64,000 nucleotides of DNA, taken from Trachythela sp. YZ-2020. Lineage: Eukaryota > Cnidaria > Anthozoa > Malacalcyonacea > Clavulariidae. Under the pieces are notes generated by a model, which was not told the DNA's origin, ran no database searches, and worked only from the letters and a program-made list of their open reading frames with translations. The position numbers and the translations under genes were made by a program. Position 1 is the stretch's first letter. Each line of letters begins with the position of its first letter. The stretch lies in contig JADLSH010000218.1 in NCBI GenBank assembly GCA_016169945.1, positions 124,001 to 188,000 on the forward strand, in the 5' to 3' direction. This document shows, one piece after another, positions 11,201 to 21,604 of the stretch.

Positions 11201-11620
11201 AATAGATAACTAAGGCCAAACCGTGCCTCGGAATCGGCAAGAAAGTTTGTTTCAACACAGAGACATCTGAATTCAATTCTAATTTTTTTAAATTATCCGA
11301 CACATGCCTCCGCACCCCTCTAGAAACCTCCTTTTCACATTTGTGCCATTGAAATTTAAATTTTTTCCTTAAGCTATGGGGTCTAAATTATGCTAAATTG
11401 AAATAAATTATGCTAAAAAAGCGGAACCGTTTAAATTTACTTTAAAATGTTACTATTAATTGGTAAATTAAAGTTGTAAAATAAAAATATTTTAGAATTT
11501 TAAACAAGCTACAGTGCTGCTAGCATGTTTATTCTTTCGAACTTCCAGTGAAAACCATACAGCACGAGCACAGACTAAGTCTAAGTGGAATAAATTCAAC
11601 TTCAAGCACGTTCTTCCACA
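8281..11620. other. Long interval without a recognisable gene
   Basis: Only small structures are visible. There is a perfect hairpin at 8791-8834 (CTCGTACCCAGAGCC and its inverse around a short loop), probably a MITE tip. A TA run occurs near 9180, a short (CATTGT/CATTGA) repeat at 9775-9810, and an imperfect hairpin at 10198-10247 (TTCAATAAAATT...AATTTTATTGAA). Open frames such as 9327-9515 and 10639-10836 have no domain or codon character and were not called. Confidence 0.45.
8791..8834. repeat. Perfect hairpin with CTCGTACCCAGAGCC arms
   Basis: ATCTCGTACCCAGAGCC is followed by about ten bases and then its exact inverse GGCTCTGGGTACGAGAT. Related CTCGTACCCAGA sequence recurs at about 44425. 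It could be the collapsed terminal repeats of a DNA transposon or a transcription-terminator-like hairpin; nothing nearby decides. Confidence 0.6.
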
Positions 11621-12574
11621 GGCGGCCCAATCTTGGGTCGGCCCAAACTTATACTATAAGTTTGTTTAATAGTAAAAATATGTCATAAAATGTGTATTTT
11701 TTAAATAAAATTTACTTTCCTAATTGGTAGGTTGTGTCCTCCTTTTGTTCCTTCTTTGTTGAGCTATTAATTTATCGCGACTTTTCGCTTGATGCCTGCG
11801 GTCGCTACTGAATACATAATAGGGTTAAAAGGCTAACGATTCTCAGTCCCGACCCGTCTAGACAAACATTCCAACTCGAAAATTCTCCCCCTTAAAATGC
11901 TTTATTCTCCAAAGAACTGATCTTTTCATATATAACAATACTTTAATATCTCGTGCACTATTTTGGAACCAATTTTTTATCAATAGAAATCGACATTCCC
12001 GCTCTAGTGATGCTGCAAAGACCGAAAATTGATACCGCAGCAACTTGGCAACCTGGCCTTTTCCACGGTTGAGATTTACAGGGAGGTGCAACGCCAATCA
12101 GCGCGCAGCATGCAAATACCAAACAAGTATTTTCGGGTACAGCCAGCCAATCACGACCGCGCTTGCGATTGTTTACATTTTTCAAAATCTGATATTCAAA
12201 AAGACTATAAATTGCACGAAACGTTAAAGTATTGTTATATATGAAAGATTAGTGTTAACTCTACATGATGGCGAATTTCCTTGGAGAATAAAGCAATTTA
12301 AGGGGGAGAATTTACGAGTTGAAATGTTTGTCTCGACGGGTCGGAGCTGAGAATCGTTTGATTTCCAACCCTATTATGTATTCAGTAGCGACCTCAGGCA
12401 TCAAGCGAAAAGTCACGATGAATTAATAGCTCAACAAAGAAGGAATAAAAGGAGAACACAAGCTATCAATTAGCCAAGTAAATTTTATTTGAAAAATACA
12501 CATTTTATCACATATTTTTACTATTAAACAAACTTATAGTATACTAATACAACTCTACCCAAGATTGGGCCGCC
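11621..12574. mobile_element. Inverted-repeat element, TIR GGCGGCCCAATCTTGGGT
   Basis: GGCGGCCCAATCTTGGGT at 11621 is matched by its inverse ACCCAAGATTGGGCCGCC ending at 12574, enclosing 954 bp. The arms extend inward with imperfect matches for roughly 300 bp; ATGCCTGCGGTCGCTACTGA at 11791 matches TCAGTAGCGACCTCAGGCAT at 12381 in inverse. No clear target duplication and no transposase. The short frames inside (11858-12244, both strands) are not convincing. Confidence 0.65.
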
Positions 12575-13285
12575 AAGTGGGTTCTTCAAGCCTACACAGA
12601 GAGCTTGCTCGCAGGCTAAGCCAATGCAATGATGTCATAATCGTCATCATTATGATAATGAGAATGAGAAATAAAGCAAGTATACAAGACTAGGGACTAC
12701 TATGATTGTCTGAGCGCATTAATTTGGTTACAAATAACCAGTATTGGGGAGATTTTTTAAACGTTCCTTCTAAAATAACATTTAATGAAAGATGTCCTAA
12801 TATTATGCTGACATTACGTTGATCCTGTAAGTTTATGCCAGAATTATGCTAAATTTTTCATTATGTTAAAGACGTTTCCAAATGATGAAATTATGCTAAA
12901 CTAGCATAATTATGCTAAATCTGGTCACAACTAGGTTCACAGTACACAGTGTGAAAAGCAACAAAAGAAACTCATTCGTTCATGGAGTAAAGAAATATTA
13001 ATATTATTAAATTAAAATTTAATTATAATTTGAATATTAAAGAAAGAATTTGTTGATTCTAGCAGTTAGAATTCAATGTGGGAAAATACTGAAAATAAAA
13101 AACATCTGAATTGTAAAACCAGCTTCCATGAAAATCTGCAATGAGTCAGACTTTAGCTGGAAATGAGATTAAAAAATGGACTATAAGTTGTCAGATCACT
13201 AGATTTAATTATTTGTCTGCAATTCTATTATTTTTATAGATTCTTTTTGCAGAAAATTATCAAATGACGTAAATTTTGCAACACA
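12575..13285. promoter_or_regulatory. Upstream region of the HEPN exon, possible 5'-UTR splice acceptor
   Basis: No coding frame. Repeated TTATGCTAAA motifs occur at 12839-12925, as they do at 11389-11418. Just before the HEPN start codon, TTCTTTTTGCAG (13240-13251) is a good splice acceptor. The 5' end of the gene may therefore lie in an upstream untranslated exon that I could not locate. No TATA box could be assigned. Confidence 0.3.
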
Positions 13286-14063
13286 ATGGAGGTGAAACCA
13301 TTTTCTAAAGAACAATTGAATTTCTTCAAGTTTTCTACACTTGTTCTTGATGAGTTTCCCAAGGTGTTGCGCCAAACTTTTATCACCATGTGGGACAGCA
13401 AGGTTGCTATAAGAGCAGGATTCATTGCCTGGGATGACAGTACCAAGGTACGGAACATGCTCCTTGCATCTGAAGGTGGTAAAACTGATATACCAACTAC
13501 GAAATCAATTGAAGAGTGGGACTGCACAGCTTTGTTTAAAGCAACAATCTATGCCAAAACATTTGGTGTTCCAAGCAGCAAGGGATCATCTTTGAATGAT
13601 TTATATTTGAAGAAAGTTAAACCAGTTCCAGGTTCTTTTCATTCATCAGTTCAAAGTTCAACAGGAAATCAAGAAGAGACCAACGCCTTGGCAATTGATC
13701 AACTGCGATTGTTGAGAAACACACTTTGCCATTCACCGAAACCAGAAATAATTAAAACTGATTTTGATAATTATGTACAGTTAGTAACCAACGCTTTAAC
13801 AGCAGTTAATATTGATACCGCCTTTGTTGATGTTATTGGTCAGATGAGCGAGGATGATTTTCCTACAGAGAAAGTTCAAGAATTACATGAATGTCGCGTG
13901 AAAGAGTTACAAGACGCCTGTATGTTTCACGAGAATGTGGAGCAGAAATTGTCTTCTATTGATGAACGAACAGAAAAGATAGAAGAAAATGTCGACCAGA
14001 AATTATTTTCTATTCATACGATGATGAAAAATATAAGTTTGGGAGAAAAGAAAAACACACGAG
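13286..14063 (+). CDS. DZIP3-type HEPN domain exon (first coding exon of the NB-ARC/TPR gene)
   Basis: ATG 13286 sits in a strong start context (A at -3, G at +4). The exon encodes about 259 residues. Near the N-terminus LDEFPKVLRQTF and the following tryptophan match the opening of DZIP3-like HEPN domains. R-N-T-L-C-H at residues 144-149 is the R-x4-H motif of HEPN domains, many of which are RNases or RNA-binding. Residues of about 195-255 are acidic and helical, with a repeated VEQKLSSIDE/VDQKLFSIH heptad pattern, probably a coiled coil. The open frame continues to TAG at 14101. However, CGAG|GTAAGG after 14063 is a strong splice donor, and what follows is non-coding in character. It leaves phase 1, which fits the exon at 30744. 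In cnidarians such HEPN exons are commonly joined to NB-ARC or NACHT plus TPR. If unspliced, the product would be a 271-residue protein. Confidence 0.7.
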
Positions 14064-14444
14064 GTAAGGGAAGATTTCCTTATTATAATTGCAACGTATA
14101 GTGTCGTGCATGTAGCGGCTCATTTTGCTCCTCTTTTCAGTGTGATGGTTCCGTAGTAGAGAATCTCAAATTAATTTTTTTATATGAAACATACAGTATA
14201 TACAAAAAGCACAAGAATCCCTAAGGAAATAGATTGAAAACAATTAAATTTTGGATCTCAGCTAAAATTCTCAGTTGGCAACCTGAGAAAAGTCCACTTT
14301 AAAAAGCGGATTGGTTGAAATCACCAATTTTAGTAAATTGATTCTCTCAGATACATTTTTTTACAATACTATCTGGTAAAAACAATGTTGTTTTAACCAA
14401 TAAGATACTGTTCAAATATGTGCATCTGAGACAATCAATTAACA

Positions 14445-14576
14445 ATTAGACAACGAGGCCGAGTTGACTATTTAACAATTAGACAACGAGTCCGAGTTGT
14501 CTATGAGCGAATAGTCAACGAAGGCGAAGCCTGAGTCGACTATTCGCTCATAGACAACGAGGACGAGTTGTCTAAT
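14445..14576. repeat. Cluster of dyad sites left of the recombinase elements
   Basis: Three copies of ATTAGACAAC-8 bp-GTTGTCTAAT or close variants lie at 14445-14471, 14478-14504 and 14550-14576, with spacers GAGGCCGA, GAGTCCGA and GAGGACGA. A longer dyad, GCGAATAGTCAAC...GTCGACTATTCGC, sits between them (14505-14549). Ten-base inverted arms around an eight-base spacer is the architecture of a tyrosine-recombinase crossover site. Similar clusters lie at 14978-15078 and 19080-19107, directly outside the elements carrying recombinase sequence. The link to the recombinase is inference. Confidence 0.55.
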
Positions 14577-14582
14577 TGTTTT

Positions 14583-14970
14583 AGTATACACCTTGTATAG
14601 ATATATTAATTTCGAGAAAATAATCCATACACCGTGTAATTTTTAAAATAATTTAATTCAGTTGTGTTATTTAACCACTCGTGAGCGGCAAGTAAAAGCA
14701 GATTTATTAATAAAATACGGTTTCTATTTCGTTCCTTGCCATTAAAAATCTTCGTGCCATATTTTGTGGCCTTTTTAGTTTTCTCAGGGGTAGAATTTTC
14801 TATCAAACTCTCCAAAAATTCCTCCGAAACGTCTGCAAAACGAGAGTTTACTGCCATATTTTTTCAGGTTTGTTTTCATTTTTCCCAAACGTTGTCCATC
14901 ACGAATGGTCAACGGTTGAGTAGCCAATCAGAATGCAGGATTTGTAATGGACAATGGTTGGGTGTATACT
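14583..14970. mobile_element. 388-bp internally deleted derivative of the Crypton-like element
   Basis: It starts AGTATACACC (14583) and ends GGTGTATACT (14970). Its left about 50 bp equals the left end of the 15084-19071 element. The rest equals that element's right end, including the recombinase start codon region. On the minus strand 14857-14606 reads the first roughly 65 recombinase codons (MAVNSRFADVSEEFLESLIE...) before running into the other terminus. It looks like a MITE made by internal deletion, placed between two clusters of dyad sites. Confidence 0.7.
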
Positions 14971-14977
14971 AATTAAC

Positions 14978-15078
14978 AATTAGACAACGAGTCCGAGTTG
15001 TCTATGAGCGAATAGTCAACGAAGGCGAAGCCTGAGTTGACTATTCGCTCATAGACAATGAGGACGAGTTGTCTAATT
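14978..15078. repeat. Second cluster of dyad sites
   Basis: ATTAGACAAC-GAGTCCGA-GTTGTCTAT, then the long GAGCGAATAGTCAAC...GTTGACTATTCGCTC dyad, then ATAGACAAT-GAGGACGA-GTTGTCTAAT. It is nearly identical to 14478-14576 and separates the 388-bp derivative from the 4-kb element. Confidence 0.6.
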
Positions 15079-15801
15079 CTTTTAGTATACACCTTGTATA
15101 GATATATTAATTTCGAGAAAATAATCCATACACCGTATAATTTTTAAAATTTTAATTCAATTTTAATTTATACGCACGCGCGAACTCACGCGACATCACA
15201 TGACATGTAAACACGTGAAAATTATAAAGATCAACTGTCAGAAGCAAACCGTTTGGTGTTAAAATGTCCATAAAACATTCGTAAGAAAGAATTTCTTCGA
15301 AAAAGTTATAAAAGAAACGACTACCACGGGAACAAAAGTTCAACTGGATAGTGGAATCGATCATGCTTGACTGATGTAGTTGTTGTTAAAGATTGACACT
15401 GTGCAGCCATGGAAATTGAACGATTGGGGAGCTTGCATCTCGATATTTGTGGCTTGGTTTTCAATGCGAAGCTGGACATCATAGTTAGCCTGATCAGTTG
15501 TTTCAAGTGCCGAAGACATTGCGGGTGATGCTTGCATAAGGTGTGACTTGCTGTAAGTAGAGCTGCAGGGACTAGACTGAATGGAAAGATTACTCTCGCC
15601 CGAGACGAAGCGACTTAGATCTGTGAGATCAGATTTGTGACCAGTGACAGCCTTGATGTGTCTAGCCTCTATGTTGTGGTCAGACAAAACTGTGACAGAC
15701 GTAGCTCGAATGCAATGATTTGTTAGGTGAGGGTTGATACCAAGGGGGGAATTACAGAACCAAATTTCATCATTGTCCACTTGAAACTTGGCACAAATTT
15801 C

Positions 15802-15912
15802 GATTATAATTCCATGACACGCAATCACGAATATTTCTCTTTGATCTTGACCCCAATCCCGACCCAATCCCTAACCCTAACCCTATTTCGTGTTTGTCAT
15901 GGAATTGTAAAT
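15802..15912. mobile_element. 111-bp hairpin MITE with telomere-like loop
   Basis: Inverted arms GATTATAATTCCATGACA and TGTCATGGAATTGTAAATC are flanked by an 8-bp direct repeat CAAATTTC (15794-15801 and 15913-15920). The loop contains CCCTAACCCTAACCCTA. Removing the insertion restores the recombinase frame across the site. Confidence 0.7.
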
Positions 15913-15936
15913 CAAATTTCTCTTGGCCGCTGAAAC

Positions 15937-17219
15937 CAGGGCGACTATAAGATAGGGCGGCGAAACGGCTAGATAATGTCGTGATCAATGTGTGATGCGC
16001 TTTGGGACTGGGGCGACGCGGCCCCTGTGTAATTTTTAAAAAACAACAAGGAGTGGAAAAAACTCCAGGTGGATCGAGTAAATGATTAATATTTTAAAAA
16101 GTATTCAGTCGATTGTTGCTGTATTTTTTCAAGATGTTATTCAAGCCTTTTAGCGTTCATACAACAAGTTTTAAGGCGTTCTGTACTATCTAACAAATAA
16201 AATTTTGTGTTTTAAATCTCGAAACATTTGTGACTTCCCTGTCCAATTTCGCCCCGCTCGCAAAACAATATACTAATTTCGTACCTTAGAATCGAGCTAG
16301 AACGTAGCTTTTTTTAAGACAACACTGCCACGAATTAAACTTTATTCCTGCCCAATTTTGTCGTGTAATTTGTTGAACTTTTTTTGCTATAGTATGTCAA
16401 CTGCAGCATAAAAATTGGGTTGTAGTGTAAAAATTTCTCAGGTTCGACTGTTTTGAAAATTCGCTTATTTCAAAGGTAGTCAAACACACTAAGACCACTT
16501 TTGCAATTTCAATCTACACAAAAATACGGACGCTTCTTACCATAAGAACATCATTTGCCAAAAACAAACATTTGAAGAGATATTGCAGATTTTGTAAAGA
16601 CGAAGGGTCATTCCATCCATCACGAGAGCTTCGGCAGTTCCAACCCCGGTTGGTTTTATTAAAAATTCAACCGCTTCTTTTGGCACCAGAACTTAGTAAA
16701 AGCAGTTAGACCATTAATAGATGTATATTTGGTATACATATCGTTTCTTAATTTTTTGAACTTTTTTTGCTACCTGCCATTGAATGCGTACCAACCGGTC
16801 ATTTAAATGGGGAAAGTATGACAGGTAATAGACAAATTTGGCTAACGCTGTTTACATCAGTGTGTTTACGTCGTTGCTACCCAATTCACAACTTCGGATA
16901 ACTCACATGCCTGGTTACTATTGTTCTAGTTTGCGAAAACATTGAATAGAACAAAAGTAACTAAGCATTAGAATTATGTATAAGAGCTATTCACTCATTT
17001 AGAACATTCTAATGCTTAGTAACCTTTGTTCTATTCAATGTTTTCCCGAATTAGAGCAATAGTAATTTCTGGCCTGTGTACATAACAAATTTGTGGTAAT
17101 TTTCTTTAACAAATAAAAATGTCTCCACATGCATAAGAAGAATATTTGGGGGTTCCCGCGCATCACACATTGATCAGGAGTTACATTGCCGTTTCGCCGC
17201 ATTATCTTATAGTCGCCCT
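15937..17219. mobile_element. hAT-like non-autonomous element inserted in the recombinase gene
   Basis: Inverted ends CAGGGCGACTATAAGATA (15937) and TATCTTATAGTCGCCCT (17219) are followed inward by GGCGGCGAAACGGC and its approximate inverse. The flanks GCTGAAAC and GCTGAAAT form an 8-bp target duplication with one mismatch. The 1283 bp contain no transposase. A 158-bp foldback lies inside at 16914-17071. The insertion splits the recombinase codons for ...ALFQ and RPRE. Confidence 0.7.
16914..17071. repeat. Foldback MITE inside the hAT-like element
   Basis: The block GGTTACTATTGTTCT... through AACATTGAATAGAACAAA and TAAGCATTAGA is followed, after about 35 bp, by its inverse TCTAATGCTTAGTAACC, TTTGTTCTATTCAATGTT and AGAGCAATAGTAATT. 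It is the innermost of several nested insertions here. Confidence 0.65.
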
Positions 17220-17263
17220 GCTGAAATAAAGCGTCGTGATTTGGATTAAGGTGCTTCATGAAG

Positions 17264-18084
17264 CAGTGGCGTGCTGGCTTGTGTTCGCCAGGGGAGGGCA
17301 GCTGGAAATTTGGCGCCCCCTCTAGGGGGGTCAGGGGGCATGCCCCCCCGGAAAAAGTTTGAAATTTAGAGCCCCTGAAATGCCATTTCTTGCGTTTTGG
17401 GAGGCGATTTGACGGAATTCTGAGAATTATAAAACATCGTATAAAATAAAAATGCGCAAGAAACAACACATTCAGGAGTTTGAATAAATATATAATTCAT
17501 AGAAGGACTTAGTTTTTTTCTTAAACAAAGAAAAGTAGACGGCGAACATTCATGAAGTAGACGGCAAACATTCATGAAGTAGACGGAAGTGATCGCAAGG
17601 CAAATCACTTCACATTTCACAATTAACAATTTACATCCTTTGAGATATTACAGACTGGACAGTAATGCTTGTAGTTGTAGCTGGTTAATTTTTAATCCTG
17701 GTATAAGTCGTATTCCGAATAACAGAACTCAAATTAAGCGCACGTACTAGAACTTTGAACAGTGCTTCCGGCAGTGCGGTAGTAAGTAATGCGATATGGC
17801 GATAGCCAACATTGCCAAGAAAACCTGACATATCGGAAATCAATAATATTTATCGGATAAAGTTTTATCAGATAAACGACAATGTATCAATCATTAACAA
17901 TCCCAAATTCTTTTTCTCTTGTTGGCTCATCGGATCTGACAAAATTCCAATTTGGACTAGCGCTTTTGTGTACGCTTTTGTGTGATTTTGTGCAATTCGG
18001 CGCACCATTTATTTTTTGGCGCCCCCTAAAAAATATTCGCTGGGGGGGCCATGGCCCCCCGGCCCCCCTGCCAGCACGCCACTG
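17264..18084. mobile_element. 821-bp hAT-like MITE, TIR CAGTGGCGTGCTGGC
   Basis: Perfect 15-bp inverted ends CAGTGGCGTGCTGGC and GCCAGCACGCCACTG carry a perfect 8-bp target duplication TCATGAAG (17256-17263 and 18085-18092). Subterminal runs of C and G (CATGCCCCCCC, CCATGGCCCCCC) are typical of such cnidarian hAT-like MITEs. It has no coding capacity and interrupts the recombinase frame between FM and KHLNP. Confidence 0.85.
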
Positions 18085-19079
18085 TCATGAAGTTTTCTAC
18101 GGTTTTAACTGGACAACGAGGCGAATTGGGAACTTCGAACATTTTGCCGTCAGCTTCGTCGATGTTGTCGTTCAGACCGCCTTGGTGGTTTACGGTTGAA
18201 ATTAACTCTTCGCGACGGACCTCGTAGTATCGGCGTCCTTGTGATGTTGAGCGAAGGACCAGCATCTGTTTGGTGAGTTTTCCTAGATTTTCTCGGCCTC
18301 ATTTGCCAAAATAGAGGGTAATATAAAACCAAGCTGTTTGCATAAGCTGGCGAGGATTTTGCGAGTCGCTGTTGCCAAGCTGGCCACTTTCGTACAATTT
18401 TTCCAGTTGTTCTGGCGTCATTGCAGCCTTGTGGACAATTGCTCCGACTTTTCCTTCCCTCGTATGTTTCTTACGAATAGCATTCAGGATTTTGTTGCCT
18501 TTTTCAAATGCAGGGTCAGCAATTATCGACCAAGGCTTGTTGTTTGGTGCCTGTTTTAAATGCCGGTCAATCGCTGAACGTATGCCGCGAAGCGTCGTAA
18601 CTTTAAATTCGCTACCGTCTCTTTGTCTTGCAGCGGCATAAAATATTTGGAGGCACAGACAAAGTTCGTCTTTTTCCATTTGTTCCCATGGTGTAGTGAA
18701 TTTAGACTGTGCTGCAAACCACTCTAAAAATACAGTTTTTCTAGTGCAAACTGACGAAAATGTTGTATTATTTAACCACTCGTGAGCGGCAAGTAAAAGC
18801 AGATTTATTAATAAAATACGGTTTCTATTTCGTTTCTTACCATTAAAAATCTTCATGCCATATTTTGTGGCCTTTTTAGTTTTCTCAGGGATAGAATTTG
18901 CTATCAAACTCTCCAAAAATTCCTCCGAAACGTCTGCAAAACGAGAGTTTACTGCCATATTTTTTCAGGTTTGTTTGCATTTTTCCCAAACGTTGTCCAT
19001 CACGAATGGTCAACGGTTGAGTAGCCAATCAGAATGTAAGATTTGTAATGGACAATGGTTGGGTGTATACTAGTTGACA

Positions 19080-19107
19080 ATTAGACAACGAGGCCGAGTT
19101 GTCTAAT
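19080..19107. repeat. Right-hand dyad site of the Crypton-like element
   Basis: ATTAGACAAC-GAGGCCGA-GTTGTCTAAT is a perfect 10+8+10 inverted dyad placed 8 bp outside the element end at 19071. It is the mirror of the sites at 14550-14576 and 15051-15077. Confidence 0.6.
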
Positions 19108-20869
19108 TGTATTAGTATAAACTTACTAGTATATTTCAAGCATGTGTGAAATAGAAAAGATTTTAGCGAAATTTAAAAGCATGGCTAGAAATCCAATACA
19201 GTATGCGATTTGACCTGCAGGCTCAAATGACATAAAATGTAGATTCTGAAGCAAGTCCACAAATGTTTGTTCACTTAGGTAGACAGGGCACCATAGGATA
19301 TTCACACGTTGGACGTAGAGGTTTCTTAGTACTATACTACAATGCACGTACCAAGCTTTCAGCATTGGATAAGGAATATCTAAAGCCAAAACTATATCCT
19401 GTGTACGTTGAGCTTTTTTAGCACATTTTTAATACAAGAACTAAGCGTAAAGATTATAAAAATATGTAAGAAACAATTTATATGTAAATTGTCTCTGTAT
19501 TGATGAATTTCGCAAATCACAAAAGTTGATTCCCACAGAAAGTGTGTATATACCAAGCCAAATCTCAAATTTAACGCGTATTTGGCTATTTGCGCACAGA
19601 ATAGAGACTGAGTATTTGCGCCTTAATTTCTGCATCCACGATCAAATAAACATTACAGCGGTAAACACCATGGAAACCATAACAACAGTTCTAAAATGGC
19701 GACAAGAACGAAGACAAGAAGCAACGTATTGCTTTGATTTTCATGTTGTGTTCAGTGTTTATGTCGGCGCTTGGCCGATCGATTGACAACGACTCGGCTG
19801 CACTTAAATCGTACCTTTTTATGGCGTTGGGGAACCTACTTAAGACGTAGATACGTTCTAAAAAGCTTCGCAAAACAAAGAATGAATATTGTCGAGTGTA
19901 TTCAGACGTGCACATCACAGCCAAACCAACTGATTATTGCCAAAATAAAGGCTTACTTTGGCCAATTATTGGGATTTAACAGACACTTGTATGGGGAATA
20001 AGAGGTAAGAATCTATCGAGCTAGGGAACTCATTTAGCCTTATCGATTTGTCACGAAATTTGTTTTAGTTAATATTTGTGTTATATACTGACGTTTTAGA
20101 CGTGCACATATGAGAATTTCTAAGGGTATGAAACAAAAAGATCTGAAGAATAATTTTTCCTCTATTAGTTCTATACAGAGCCGCCATTTTGAATTGATTT
20201 ATTTTGCGCTCCGCACGCATGCTTTTCCGCCATACTGTATTGGATCTCTAGCCATGCATTCGTGAGCATTTAGGTGGTTTCCTTCGACTTTCACGGTGGC
20301 TTCATGTTTTTAAAACTGCGAACGGCCGAGTGAAAATTCACTAAAAATATACGACTTGTGATTTTAAATATTAAAACAATCAGACCTTGTCATCAGACCC
20401 TACATCGAAGGAAAGTTTCAAGTCATATTGGGCTAATAAAAAGAAAGAAAAAAGGCTTAAAAATACCAAAACGTTAATTGTTTTTAAACTGTAAACAATA
20501 TGGCGGGAATTCGAAGCACATATGAAAAACATGATTATGGTAACATTAAACTCAATCAGAATTCCAAAACTATATAACAAAAAAGAAATAATTAGTAACA
20601 CAAAAATGACCTGTGTGTGGAAGGGAGGGTGGAGGGGAGGAGCGGGAGGGATAAAGATAATTTTAAAGAATAAAACTTACCATTTTATGTTGCCAAGAAA
20701 TATTTTCATACATAGTAATGAATAAAATTAATGTACAAATGAAATGTGTTAAATATTTCATTGGGGAGTATATATATACTTACAGTACATATCATTATGT
20801 AATAGGATCCATATTTGCAAACCAATCTCTTATTCAAACTCAATGGTTTGTTTATCTAAATGCACTGCT
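19108..20869. other. No gene confidently seen
   Basis: A 76-codon plus frame at 19771-20001 ends near a splice-donor-like GAG|GTAAGA (20004-20009), but its protein is not recognised. A G-rich stretch occurs at 20615-20650. The Helitron 3' end should lie somewhere before 20869, but I could not identify its hairpin and CTRR terminus with confidence. Confidence 0.35.
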
Positions 20870-21262
20870 GTTTGTAGTCTGTGCTAACTGATCTAGCCTG
20901 TTTTCTTCTTCAAGCCAAAATTGTAAATTAGCTGATGATTTCAAGCTTGTTAATCGTTTATATGTCATAGATTTATTGACACAAGATGCAAGTGTTTTTG
21001 CCCTGCTAATTGCAACATAGGACACTCCAGTAGTTCTTTCAGATTTACCAATATCAATCTATGCTTTTGAAAGAGTGAGTCCCTGGCTCTTGTGTATTGT
21101 CAGAGCCCAAGCAAGCCTAAGAGGTAACTGCTGCCTCTCATGGAAATCTATTTCTGTCTGTGACGAGACAGTGATTGGACATATTGGAATGCACAATGGT
21201 TGGTTTTCATTAAATACAGGACGCTTTGAATTTGAGTTTAATAACTTGAACACTTTTTTGTA
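20870..21262 (-). pseudogene. Helitron helicase, C-terminal part
   Basis: From 21262 the minus strand reads ...FKLLNSNSKRPVFNENQPLC, then RLAWALTIHKSQGLTL, one TAG, and IDIGKSERTTGVSYVAISRA followed by a helical tail ending near LEEENRLDQ. WALTIHKSQGLT and YVAISRA are the last conserved helicase motifs (V/VI) of PIF1-like Helitron helicases. It continues the protein from 24650, from which it was separated by the retrotransposon. Confidence 0.75.
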
Positions 21263-21604
21263 ACCTAAAAGGTTAAATTACAAAGGTTCTAACAATATAT
21301 ATATATATACTATAAGGTGATTACACGATAAAAATGTACTAAGCTAAAAATTGTGTCACTATTACGTACAAATTATCATAGGCTAAACTTATTTTGTTTT
21401 AAAATCATTTGGGGTAAAAAGGAGTTTTTAAATCGATCCGTTTTACACGCATACTTATTATATTTGTCCACAGATCTCAAATCGTAGTTTATTAACTTAA
21501 GTTCAGGGAATAATTCAATCAAGTGGTCACTATTCTTATTCTTCTGAAAGAATTGTTCACATAATTTTTCACGGCGTTCATAAAGTGAAATGAGGTTCGT
21601 AAGG

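Larger units (their letters stand above)
15361..18958 (-). pseudogene. Crypton-like tyrosine recombinase (ZMYM/QRICH1-related type), interrupted
   Basis: The 5' part (18958-18299) encodes 219 residues: MAVNSRFADVSEEFLESLI, a tryptophan-centred helix block, LCLQIFYAAARQRDGSEFK and IDRHLK. These are typical of the DUF3504/Crypton N-terminal core domain. It ends at TGA where related proteins have arginine (FGK*GRENL). After that stop the same frame continues through LVLRSTSQGRRYYEV to the hAT-like insertion, resumes with KHLNPNHDALFQ, is broken by the second insertion, and resumes after the 111-bp hairpin at DEIWFCNSPLG. The C-terminal part (15867-15361) has TNHCIRATS (catalytic Arg) and VTGHKS (His/Lys region). 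The expected tyrosine nucleophile after GHKS is not visible (DLTDLSRF). The gene is dead: three insertions, one stop and a missing nucleophile. It would have cut and rejoined DNA through a 3'-phosphotyrosine. Confidence 0.7.
15084..19071 (-). mobile_element. Crypton-like tyrosine-recombinase element, about 4 kb, with nested insertions
   Basis: Ends are AGTATACACC (15084) and GGTGTATACT (19071). Similarity between the ends continues outward through TTGTCTAATTGTT into the dyad sites. The element carries one recombinase gene on the minus strand (start 18958, end 15361). Three younger insertions break it: a hAT-like MITE at 17264-18084, a DNA element at 15937-17219 and a 111-bp hairpin at 15802-15912. 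Classical Cryptons lack terminal inverted repeats, so the presence of short inverted ends is unusual. Confidence 0.65.

Noticed and set aside
14063..14101. Stop at 14101 as the true end of the HEPN protein
   Set aside because: Not excluded, but a consensus donor precedes it and the next large exon lacks a start codon and matches in phase, so splicing is preferred.
15871..15885. Telomere-like CCCTAA repeats as an internal telomere
   Set aside because: Only about three units, lying in the loop of a 111-bp MITE with its own target duplication.
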